Assembly (NCBI GenBank): GCA_021793745.1
Contig: JAJYSD010000106.1
Span: 1-5,765, forward strand
DNA length: 5,765 bases
Direction: 5' to 3'
Source of the DNA: Bacillota bacterium
Lineage (GTDB): Bacteria; Bacillota; Bacilli; Thermoactinomycetales; DSM-44946
In this document: piece by piece, positions 1 through 5,240 of the stretch
How the letters are laid out: each line of letters begins with the position of its first letter
Numbering within the stretch: position 1 is the stretch's first letter
The notes under the pieces: model-generated
The model's input: only the letters and a program-made list of their open reading frames with translations
The model's database searches: none
Told to the model about the DNA's origin: nothing
Position numbers and translations under genes: made by a program

Positions 1-25
1 TTGACGGGTCTTTCCTTCGCTCTTC

Positions 26-40
26 AGTTTTCAAGGAACG
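26..40 (-). promoter_or_regulatory. boxA-like rRNA antitermination element
   Basis: The minus strand reads CGTTCCTTGAAAACT, matching the Bacillales rRNA leader element (CTTTGAAAACT type) at most positions. In bacteria boxA RNA is bound by NusB and NusE, which modify RNA polymerase so that it reads through the untranslated rRNA operon. It lies about 37 bases downstream of the predicted P2 start, a suitable place. The identification rests on sequence resemblance and position. Confidence 0.65.
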
Positions 41-84
41 CTTTCTTCTTTTCGGCGCCGCCGCTTTTCGCAGCGACGGATTTT

Positions 85-113
85 AGCTTAACACAATCCG
101 GTTCGTTTGTCAA
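85..113 (-). promoter_or_regulatory. Downstream sigma-A promoter (P2) of the rRNA operon
   Basis: On the minus strand a perfect TTGACA (113-108) is followed after 17 nt by TAAGCT (90-85). The weak -10 hexamer is preceded by TGT, the extended -10 motif. A G at 77 lies seven bases past the -10 box. A-rich tracts just upstream of the -35 box (around 117-122 and 144-148) resemble an UP element. The two -10 boxes lie 115 bp apart, a tandem layout typical of rRNA operons in Bacillus. Confidence 0.72.
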
Positions 114-164
114 CTGCTTTTTTCGGAGGCTTTGTTGGATCTTTTTCCCTTTCGCCTCCTTCGC

Positions 165-190
165 CGCCGGGATCGCTTTTCCGATCGGCG
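165..190 (-). other. Hairpin at the 5' end of the predicted P1 transcript
   Basis: On the minus strand CGCC and GATCG pair with CGATC and GGCG around a 6-nt loop (GAAAAG), with a 2-nt CC bulge on the 3' side. This gives nine base pairs starting about two bases after the predicted P1 start. No U-run follows, so it is not an intrinsic terminator. It may protect the 5' end or be part of leader folding; the function is unknown. Confidence 0.5.
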
Positions 191-199
191 ACAAGCATT

Positions 200-228
200 A
201 ATATAACATGGTCTTGAAAGCTTGTCAA
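200..228 (-). promoter_or_regulatory. Upstream sigma-A promoter (P1) of the rRNA operon
   Basis: On the minus strand a perfect -35 box TTGACA (228-223) is followed by a 17-nt spacer and the -10 box TATATT (205-200), one mismatch from consensus. A G at 192 lies close to the expected start point. Bacillus rRNA promoters commonly start with G and respond to the GTP pool, so a G start would fit, but the exact start is inferred. The promoter fires away from yunB. Confidence 0.8.
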
Positions 229-275
229 CACGGTAATGTTTCCCATTTGCACCGCATTAAACAGGAACCGATGAG

Positions 276-304
276 GCAAATGGACAAGCGGCGGCGAATA
301 CACT
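276..304 (+). promoter_or_regulatory. Candidate sigma-E promoter of yunB
   Basis: GCAAATG (276-282) agrees with 5 of 7 positions of the sigma-E -35 consensus KMATATT. After a 14-nt spacer, AATACACT (297-304) agrees with the -10 consensus CATACANT except at the first base. Transcription would start near 311, giving a very short leader before the yunB ribosome site. B. subtilis yunB belongs to the mother-cell sigma-E regulon, which supports the reading, but the -35 match is weak. Confidence 0.35.
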
Positions 305-329
305 TGGGGGACAAAGGAGGGAAAAGCGC

Positions 330-1019
330 ATGCGGTTCCGCCGGAGGTTCCCCTTGAGACCCGTCAACCCCTTTAGAGGATTATTATATGTCGCTCTGGC
401 CCTTTTCTTTCTTTCCCTGCCCTTTTTGTATTCCGTCGAAAGTCAGGTGGAAGGAAAGCTCCTGGATATCGCCCAATCCGAGGTGAAAAACATCACCCAG
501 GCCGCCGTGGCCAAGGCCGTTCAAGAGGTGCGGCGAAACTATGCGAAGGATCTAAACAACTCCCTGATGGTGGCAAGGGATGAACAGGGACGCATCCAAT
601 CGGTCCAGGTGAATCAGGAAGTGCAGGCCAAGTTGTACGAATCCCTGACCCAAACCATTCAACGGGAATTGAGAAAAAGCTCCGAACAACAAAGGATTGA
701 TATTCCCCTGGGATCGGTGTTTGACAGCAAGCTTCTCGCGGACAAGGGACCCGACATCCCCTTGAAATATTGGCCGAAGGGATCGACCCACATCGACATG
801 GAGGGGACCATGGAAAGCGGGGGGATCAACATGGTGATGATTCAGCTGAATGTTCAAATCAGCAACGAGCTGGTGATCCTGCTTCCGCAAAGCGAAAAGA
901 CGATTCAGACCCGTTACAGCTATCCGATCGGTCAGCTGACGATCGTCGGCGAAGTTCCCGAATTTTACTTCGGCGGGCAAGGGTCCAAAAACCCCATCCC
1001 GGTGCTTCCTGCCCAATAA
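330..1019 (+). CDS. yunB: Sporulation protein YunB
   Basis: This is a 229-residue protein of the YunB family, which is needed for full sporulation in B. subtilis and made in the mother cell; its biochemical role is unknown. An arginine-rich N-terminus (MRFRRRF) precedes one membrane segment at about residues 17-35, so the rest probably lies outside the cytoplasm. The middle (about 40-125) is charged and probably helical. The C-terminal part shows the family signature: IDIPLGSV near 123, an SGGIN segment near 163, an ILLP segment near 183, and the ending YPIG..TIVGEVPEFYF. Length is close to the B. subtilis protein (about 250). The ATG start has a strong site, AAAGGAGG at 313-320, nine bases upstream. 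The gene runs divergently from the rRNA promoters and convergently to bofA; in B. subtilis it lies elsewhere in the genome. Confidence 0.88.
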   Translation: MRFRRRFPLRPVNPFRGLLYVALALFFLSLPFLYSVESQVEGKLLDIAQSEVKNITQAAVAKAVQEVRRNYAKDLNNSLMVARDEQGRIQSVQVNQEVQAKLYESLTQTIQRELRKSSEQQRIDIPLGSVFDSKLLADKGPDIPLKYWPKGSTHIDMEGTMESGGINMVMIQLNVQISNELVILLPQSEKTIQTRYSYPIGQLTIVGEVPEFYFGGQGSKNPIPVLPAQ

Positions 1020-1064
1020 AAAAAGAAGCATGCCCGAGGCTGCTCTCCACGTGTCGGAACTTCT
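1018..1064 (-). terminator. Probable intrinsic terminator of bofA
   Basis: On the minus strand, just after the bofA stop, AGAAG (1064-1060) pairs with CTTCT (1028-1024), and CCGA (1057-1054) pairs with TCGG (1037-1034) inside it, separated by an internal loop. Seven T residues follow directly (1024-1018). The hairpin is imperfect with a large apical loop, so efficiency may be moderate. The T-run is the complement of the A-run that includes the yunB stop codon. It works in one direction only, because the plus strand has no T-run here. Confidence 0.5.
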
Positions 1065-1072
1065 GTCCCAAT

Positions 1073-1348
1073 TTATCCCCCCAGAAAAAAGGCCTTGACC
1101 AGCACCAGATAAAGAAGACCCGGCAATCCCAAAACCCCGGTGATAAAAGCGGTGACCGGATTGATCGGGATCCGGAAATCGACCAGCCCTCCGGCCAGGT
1201 TGAGCAAAAACAGGACCACCGCCCCCACGGCGGTATAGATGAGCCCGTACCAGAGCCATTTCAACGGCCGAATCACCGATCGGCTCAAGATCATGAACAG
1301 GACGAGCCCCCCGCCGGCGGCCAGCCCCCACCAACCGATATTCAACAC
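1073..1348 (-). CDS. bofA: Pro-sigma-K processing inhibitor BofA
   Basis: This is a 91-residue membrane protein; B. subtilis BofA has 87. BofA sits in the outer forespore membrane with SpoIVFA and holds the intramembrane protease SpoIVFB inactive until the forespore signals, so that pro-sigma-K is cleaved at the right time. Hydrophobic segments lie at about residues 5-22 and 30-53. The conserved C-terminal block follows, with IPINP near 60 and ITGVLGLPGLLYLVLVKAFF to the end, the family's most recognisable part. The start is GTG with AAAGGGGG about eight bases upstream; an overlapping TTG follows directly. It lies 54 bp downstream of the GntR gene on the same strand, so read-through is possible. 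I saw no good sigma-E promoter in the gap. The link to an rRNA operon downstream matches B. subtilis. Confidence 0.9.
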   Translation of the reverse strand: MLNIGWWGLAAGGGLVLFMILSRSVIRPLKWLWYGLIYTAVGAVVLFLLNLAGGLVDFRIPINPVTAFITGVLGLPGLLYLVLVKAFFLGG

Positions 1349-1402
1349 CCTCCAACCCCCTTTGATCCGGATTGGTACAAGCTTATGAGGGAGTCGGACG
1401 GG

Positions 1403-2101
1403 TTATGCCCCTCCCTTTTCTTCATCTTCCTCCCTCTGCAGCCGGTCGGCGATCTCCCGCATCGGGCGAAGCCAGTTTTGTTTCATGATGCGGGCGGCGG
1501 ACTCCTTGTCCCGGCGGGCGAGGGCATCGATGATGGCGGCGTGCTCCTGGATGGACCGGCTGGGGGAGACCACCGCCTTCCGGAGAAAGACGTACTTGAA
1601 GCGGCGAACATGCCGTTGAAGGGTGGTGATGAAGGAGGTCAAATAGGGGTTGTCCGCCGCCTCGAGAATCGTCTGGTGAAATTGCTCATCCAAGACGAGC
1701 GCGTCATAAAAGGCCTTGTTTCCGAGCGCTTCGGCAAATCGCTCGTTGATCCGGCGAAGGGAGCGAATGTCCTCCTCCGTCACCCTCTCCGCCGCCATTT
1801 CCACGGCGGTGGCATCCAGCGCGGCCAAGGGGGGATAAATTTTGTACACATCCTCCCGCCGAATCGGCGTTACCCTGGTGGCACATCCCGGCTGCATCTC
1901 GACAAACCCCTGCATCTCCAGAATCTGCAGCGCTTCCCGGACGGGGGTTCGGCTCACCCCCAAGACCTCGGCCAGTTCCCCGTCCAAAATTTTTTCACCG
2001 GGACGCAGCGTCCCTTCGGTGATCCAACGCTGGATCTGTTCCAGGGCCCGCTGCTTGGCCGAAATCCGCTCCATCTTGGGGACGTTTTCCGGTATCGGCA
2101 C
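1403..2101 (-). CDS. GntR-family transcriptional regulator, FadR/FCD type
   Basis: This is a 232-residue DNA-binding regulator. A winged helix-turn-helix fills about residues 13-77, with the GntR signature LRPGEKI, LAEVLGVSRTPVREAL and a wing ending in ATRVTP. The helical FCD ligand domain fills about 87-220, including the block LDEQFH and the EHAAIIDAL helix. FCD proteins usually bind a small carboxylate, often through a metal held by Asp and His. Here D138, H142 and H187 are present, but the last His, 22 residues after H187, is N209. I chose GTG at 2101 because AAGGGGAG lies seven bases upstream; ATG at 2074 (223 residues) has no good site. It is divergent from the DMT exporter gene, which is its likely target, along with itself. 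The effector is unknown. Confidence 0.9.
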   Translation of the reverse strand: MPIPENVPKMERISAKQRALEQIQRWITEGTLRPGEKILDGELAEVLGVSRTPVREALQILEMQGFVEMQPGCATRVTPIRREDVYKIYPPLAALDATAVEMAAERVTEEDIRSLRRINERFAEALGNKAFYDALVLDEQFHQTILEAADNPYLTSFITTLQRHVRRFKYVFLRKAVVSPSRSIQEHAAIIDALARRDKESAARIMKQNWLRPMREIADRLQREEDEEKGGA

Positions 2102-2108
2102 TCCCACT

Positions 2109-2116
2109 CTCCCCTT
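2109..2116 (-). promoter_or_regulatory. Ribosome site that sets the GntR start
   Basis: The minus strand reads AAGGGGAG, seven bases before GTG at 2101. The downstream ATG at 2074 has only GGAA at a poor distance. This favours the nine-residue longer protein. Confidence 0.6.
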
Positions 2117-2136
2117 CCCTTGTATTTCGTTTTGGA

Positions 2137-2152
2137 ATGCGATATATTGCAT
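2137..2152. promoter_or_regulatory. Candidate operator between the GntR and exporter genes
   Basis: ATGCGATATATTGCAT is an inverted repeat with 14 of 16 positions symmetrical. It sits in the AT-rich middle of the 108-bp space between the divergent starts and is overlapped by a second perfect dyad, CATATATG (2150-2157). GntR-family dimers bind short palindromes in such spaces, commonly their own promoter region. I could not place convincing -35 and -10 boxes for either gene. The assignment rests on symmetry, position and the neighbouring regulator. Confidence 0.35.
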
Positions 2153-2209
2153 ATATGTCCGATGATTACGAATGATTTGGACAAATATGACCCTAAGGGG
2201 GATCACCTG

Positions 2210-3121
2210 ATGGGGTGGAAAGACTTTTTCCGGCTCGTGCTCCTCGCTTCCCTGTGGGGGGCTTCCTTTCTGTTTATCCGAATTGCGGTGGCGCCCCTCG
2301 GCCCCTTTCTGCTGATGGACCTCCGCGTCCTGATCGCCTCGGGAACGCTGATGCTGTACGCATTTTTCCTCCGCCGACTTCCCGATCTCCAAAAGCGATG
2401 GAAGGAATACCTGCTGCTCGGCACGATCAACAGCGCCATCCCCTTCACCCTGATCGCCACATCCGAGTTGTACATCACCTCTTCCCTGGCCGCCATCCTC
2501 AATGCCACGACTCCGATGTTTACCGCCGTCGTGGCGGCCCTCTGGCTGAAGGATCCCTTGACGTGGAAAAAGGGGGCCGGCCTGCTGCTCGGCTTCATCG
2601 GCGTCGCCATTTTGGTGGGGTGGAGCCCGGTTCCCATGGAGGAAAAGGTTCTCCTTGCCATCGGCGCGATGCTGGCGGCGTCCTTCAGCTATGCGATCGG
2701 CGGGGTTTACGCCAAGAAAACCTTTCCCGACGCGTCCCCCCTCGCGATGGCCATCGGCCAGCTGACCGGCGCGGCGGTCGCCTTGCTGCCGGCAGCCGCC
2801 GTCACCGCCCCTTCCGCCCGGTTTACCCTCTTCGGCACCGCCGCCACTTTGGGCTTGGCCATTCTTTCGACGGCGGTGGCCTATCTCCTCTATTTCCGGT
2901 TGCTTCATAACGTCGGGCCGACCAAGACCATGACCGTAACCTTTCTCGTTCCCCTTTTCAGTCTGCTGTGGGGCGTCCTCCTGCTGGACGAACCGCTGGG
3001 AGCCGGCGTCATCACCGGCTTTCTCCTGATCTGTGCCGGCATCGTCTTCGTCGCCGATCTGAGACTGGGCCTGGGCCGATCCTCTGTTCCGACCCAATCC
3101 GAAAAGCATCCGTCAGGATAA
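2210..3121 (+). CDS. EamA/DMT-family membrane transporter (probable exporter)
   Basis: This is a 303-residue inner-membrane protein of the drug/metabolite transporter superfamily, made of two EamA repeats. About ten membrane segments can be read, at residues 7-24, 31-53, 67-86, 91-112, 121-138, 146-167, 177-195, 206-229, 239-259 and 265-283. Repeat one begins LWGASFLFIR, with NATTPMFTAVVAALWLKDPL before its last segment. Repeat two has the matching VPLFSLLWGVLLLDEPLG, typical of the family. Members often export amino acids or other metabolites; the substrate cannot be told from sequence. ATG at 2210 has AAGGGGG eight bases upstream; an in-frame ATG at 2162 has no ribosome site. The divergent GntR regulator probably controls it. 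The last 9 bp overlap the 3' end of the convergent protease gene. Confidence 0.9.
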   Translation: MGWKDFFRLVLLASLWGASFLFIRIAVAPLGPFLLMDLRVLIASGTLMLYAFFLRRLPDLQKRWKEYLLLGTINSAIPFTLIATSELYITSSLAAILNATTPMFTAVVAALWLKDPLTWKKGAGLLLGFIGVAILVGWSPVPMEEKVLLAIGAMLAASFSYAIGGVYAKKTFPDASPLAMAIGQLTGAAVALLPAAAVTAPSARFTLFGTAATLGLAILSTAVAYLLYFRLLHNVGPTKTMTVTFLVPLFSLLWGVLLLDEPLGAGVITGFLLICAGIVFVADLRLGLGRSSVPTQSEKHPSG

Positions 3122-4102
3122 CAGGTCCAGAAGGACCGAAGCGGAATTGTTGACGACGTGAAACAGAATCGGCGCCCACAGACTTCGGAAAGCCGCCCTC
3201 AGGATCCCGAGGATCAACCCTAAAACCAACAGCGGGGCAAACATGACCACGTCTACGTGGAACATCGTGAAGAGGAGGGCGGTGAGGAGGATGCTGACCG
3301 GCTGTCCGATCCGCTCCGCCAGGGCCTGCTGCAGGACCCCCCGAAACATGACCTCTTCGCCGACCGGGCCGATCAAGGCCACCAGCAATCCCTGACTGAG
3401 AAGGGGAAGCCAGCCGCTTTGTTCCGCCATCCCGATTTCCTGGGCGATGCTCTCCTCCCTCCAGGATACGAGCTCCAGGGAAAAGTAACGCGCGACGGGC
3501 TCGGTGACCCAGGGGTCCAGAAAGAGAGAGACGAGCCCGTACAATCCCCCCACCACAACCCCCATTCCCAGCCCGGCGCCCCAGGAAATTCGGCCAAGGC
3601 CGTACCGATCCCAATGTCCGCGGCAGAGGAGCAAAAACGCGATGATCATGATGGAGTGGGGGGCGGCCGGAAGCAGATATTGGTGGACAAAGCCCTGGTT
3701 GTCCGGAACGATCCATTCCGCCAGCAGGGAGGCGGCGGTGATCAGGCACTCCACCCAGGCGAAATAGTACACCACATCCCGGACCGAAAGGGCACGCCAC
3801 CCCCTTCGCTCATCGGCGAAGTTCGTCCGGACACCGGCGATCAAAAACACGAGAACAGCCACCAGATTCAACAGCGCCCACAAAAGGGTGACGCCCGTCA
3901 GAAGAAGGCTATCTTCGCCCCCCGCCGAAATCCGCCACAGTCCGTTTTCCGTCCATTCCCACTCAAGGGATGCCCACTCGAGGGGAATAAGAAAAAAGAA
4001 GGCGATACAGAGTGTCCAGGCGGACGCCATGCGAATCCGTTCGGAAAAGGAGTTCGGGGGTTCCAGCCGATGGGCGGGGCCGAGCGCCGGGAAATCGGAC
4101 AA
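3113..4102 (-). CDS. CPBP-family intramembrane metalloprotease
   Basis: This is a 329-residue membrane protein with all three CPBP (Abi/CAAX protease-like) motifs near the C-terminus: EEVMFRG (E249, E250, R254), FTMFH (F278, H282) and HVVNN (H315, N319). In this family Glu and His act as catalytic and metal-associated residues within the membrane. Hydrophobic segments lie at about 28-41, 71-90, 109-129, 147-160, 173-194, 269-301 and 308-327. The N-terminal half is long and variable, so the substrate is unknown. Some relatives mature peptides or cleave prenylated proteins, but nothing here points to either. I prefer TTG at 4102, which has GGAGG ten bases upstream; GTG at 4111 (332 residues) would leave only one base. 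It lies downstream of recR with a gap of about 120 bp in which I see no clear promoter or terminator. Confidence 0.9.
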   Translation of the reverse strand: MSDFPALGPAHRLEPPNSFSERIRMASAWTLCIAFFFLIPLEWASLEWEWTENGLWRISAGGEDSLLLTGVTLLWALLNLVAVLVFLIAGVRTNFADERRGWRALSVRDVVYYFAWVECLITAASLLAEWIVPDNQGFVHQYLLPAAPHSIMIIAFLLLCRGHWDRYGLGRISWGAGLGMGVVVGGLYGLVSLFLDPWVTEPVARYFSLELVSWREESIAQEIGMAEQSGWLPLLSQGLLVALIGPVGEEVMFRGVLQQALAERIGQPVSILLTALLFTMFHVDVVMFAPLLVLGLILGILRAAFRSLWAPILFHVVNNSASVLLDLLS

Positions 4103-4112
4103 TGAAAACACT

Positions 4113-4117
4113 CCTCC
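4113..4117 (-). promoter_or_regulatory. Ribosome site that sets the CPBP protease start
   Basis: GGAGG on the minus strand lies one base before GTG at 4111 but ten bases before TTG at 4102. Only the second spacing is workable, so the protein probably starts at the TTG. Confidence 0.5.
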
Positions 4118-4224
4118 GAAAAAGATCGTGGTCGGGGTTGCTTCGGCTCCGGATCATCCCGAGGGAGCACACTCCTATTTTAGTATCGGAAAGCGAGGGA
4201 CATGACGGTTGGCCGGATCATTCT

Positions 4225-4821
4225 TCACAATTCCCGGCGTCCCTCCAGGGCTTTGGTCAGCGTCACTTCGTCGGCGTATTCCAGATCGCCTCCCACAGGC
4301 AACCCGTGGGCGATCCGGGTGACGCGCAGGCCGAAGGGCTTGACCAGCTTCGACAGGTACATCGCCGTCGCTTCCCCTTCAATGTTGGGGTTGGTGGCCA
4401 GGATCAACTCCTGGACTTCATCCTTTTCCAGCCGTTTCAACAGTTCGGGGATGCGAAGATCCTCCGGCCCGATCCCCTCCATCGGCGAAATGGCTCCGTG
4501 GAGCACATGGTACAGTCCGTTGTACTCCCGGGTCCGCTCCATCGCAATGACATCCCGAGGATCCTGGACCACACAGATGACCGACCGATCCCGATTCTTA
4601 TCGCTGCAGATGGAGCAGGTTTCCAGATCCGTAATGTTGCTGCAGACGGCGCAGGTGTGCAGATCCCGCTTCGCCCGGACCAGCGCCTTCGCCAGGTCCA
4701 TCACGTCCTCCTCGTCCATCCCCAATATGAAAAAAGCCAGGCGTTGGGCCGTCTTCGGTCCAATACCCGGCAGCCGCATAAATGCTTCGATCAGCTTCGC
4801 AATCGGTTCCGGTACATGCAC
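4225..4821 (-). CDS. recR: Recombination protein RecR
   Basis: This is a full-length RecR of 198 residues, the usual size. RecR works with RecO (and RecF) to load RecA onto single-stranded DNA covered by SSB, in gap repair and recombination. Visible parts are a helix-hairpin-helix at about 17-28 ([14 protein letters not shown]), a four-cysteine zinc finger (C57, C60, C69, C72), and a Toprim domain at about 80-175 starting [11 protein letters not shown] and including [12 protein letters not shown]. The conserved tail [16 protein letters not shown] runs at 173-188. It starts at GTG; the start MHVPEPI matches the family N-terminus, and GGGAG lies about ten bases upstream. It is 37 bp downstream of ybaB, in the same operon, as in most Bacillota. 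Confidence 0.97.
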   Translation of the reverse strand: MHVPEPIAKLIEAFMRLPGIGPKTAQRLAFFILGMDEEDVMDLAKALVRAKRDLHTCAVCSNITDLETCSICSDKNRDRSVICVVQDPRDVIAMERTREYNGLYHVLHGAISPMEGIGPEDLRIPELLKRLEKDEVQELILATNPNIEGEATAMYLSKLVKPFGLRVTRIAHGLPVGGDLEYADEVTLTKALEGRREL

Positions 4822-4858
4822 TTTCAGGCCACTCCCGCTTCAAAATCCCGTTCTCGCA

Positions 4859-5170
4859 TTAAAACAGCCCCGGCAAATTGAGACCGCCCGTCAGTTTACC
4901 CAGGTCTTTGGCCACCATCTCATCGACCTGTTTCATCGCCTCGTTGATGGCAGCGGTGATCAGATCCTGCAACATCTCCACATCCTCCGGATCGACCACT
5001 TCGGGGGCGATCTCCACCGCCTGCACCTGCTTGTGTCCGTTCATCCGAACCTTGACCACACCGCCTCCCGCCGTGCCCTCCACTTCCTTTTGGGCCAGCT
5101 CCTCCTGGGCCTTGGCCATCTGGGCCTGCATTTTTTTCATCTGTTTCATCATCTGATTCATGTTTCGCAC
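4859..5170 (-). CDS. ybaB: YbaB/EbfC-family nucleoid-associated protein
   Basis: This is a 103-residue protein (YaaK in B. subtilis). YbaB proteins form dimers with a tweezer shape and bind DNA; their exact role in the nucleoid is unsettled. The N-terminal helix (about 3-30) is rich in Met, Lys and Gln and is predicted to be coiled. Next come the glycine-rich [12 protein letters not shown] strands (about 34-45), the [16 protein letters not shown] segment (52-67), and a C-terminal helix to about 90 ending in the glycine-rich tail GGLNLPGLF. The start is GTG, with GGAGG ten bases upstream; an in-frame ATG three codons later is too far from it. The gene sits between dnaX and recR, 70 bp after dnaX, the standard order. 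Confidence 0.95.
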   Translation of the reverse strand: MRNMNQMMKQMKKMQAQMAKAQEELAQKEVEGTAGGGVVKVRMNGHKQVQAVEIAPEVVDPEDVEMLQDLITAAINEAMKQVDEMVAKDLGKLTGGLNLPGLF

Positions 5171-5240
5171 GTTTCGGTTCCCTCCCGCAGGTTTTTAACC
5201 GGTTATCGACGGCGCCTCCCATCACACACCCCAAGCCGCC

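Larger units (their letters stand above)
1..192 (-). other. rRNA operon leader (16S gene expected beyond the left edge)
   Basis: I see no convincing protein gene in positions 1-329; the short open frames there resemble nothing I know and overlap promoter signals. Read on the minus strand, the stretch has two sigma-A promoters, a structured segment and, near the end, a boxA-like element of the kind found before 16S rRNA in Bacillales. The mature 16S 5' end is not in the window, so this would be the leader, starting near 192 (P1) or 77 (P2). In B. subtilis an rRNA operon directly follows bofA in the same direction, which matches the arrangement here apart from the inserted yunB. The rRNA assignment is inference from promoters, boxA and synteny. 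Confidence 0.7.

Noticed and set aside
1..303. Two short open frames, plus 1-201 and minus 88-303, as possible small genes.
   Set aside because: Neither has a ribosome site or a recognisable product, and both cross the tandem promoters and the boxA element.
552..1355. A long minus-strand frame opposite yunB.
   Set aside because: The residue pattern is low-complexity shadow coding; yunB and bofA explain the same DNA with clear family matches.
1349..1402. A sigma-E promoter for bofA in the gap after the GntR gene.
   Set aside because: TCATAAG could be a -35 box, but the sequence at the right distance matches only about half of the -10 consensus.
1386..1415. Inverted repeat GGGAG/CTCCC after the GntR stop as a terminator.
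   Set aside because: On the minus strand no T-run follows the stem, so it lacks the signature of an intrinsic terminator.
770..2209. Upstream extension of the exporter frame to give a 783-residue protein.
   Set aside because: The extension runs antisense through bofA and the GntR gene and is rich in Arg, Pro, Asp and Gly. The exporter has its own start and ribosome site at 2210.
2102..3109. N-terminal extension of the GntR frame across the exporter gene.
   Set aside because: It is the antisense shadow of the exporter; the family N-terminus and a ribosome site place the start at 2101.
4103..4224. Promoter between recR and the protease gene (TAAAAT at 4182-4177).
   Set aside because: No -35 box is found at a workable distance; co-transcription with recR is as likely.
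5186..5215. Palindrome TAACCGGTTA between dnaX and ybaB as an operator or terminator.
   Set aside because: It is ten bases long, has no loop or useful T-run, and sits inside an operon where neither role is expected.
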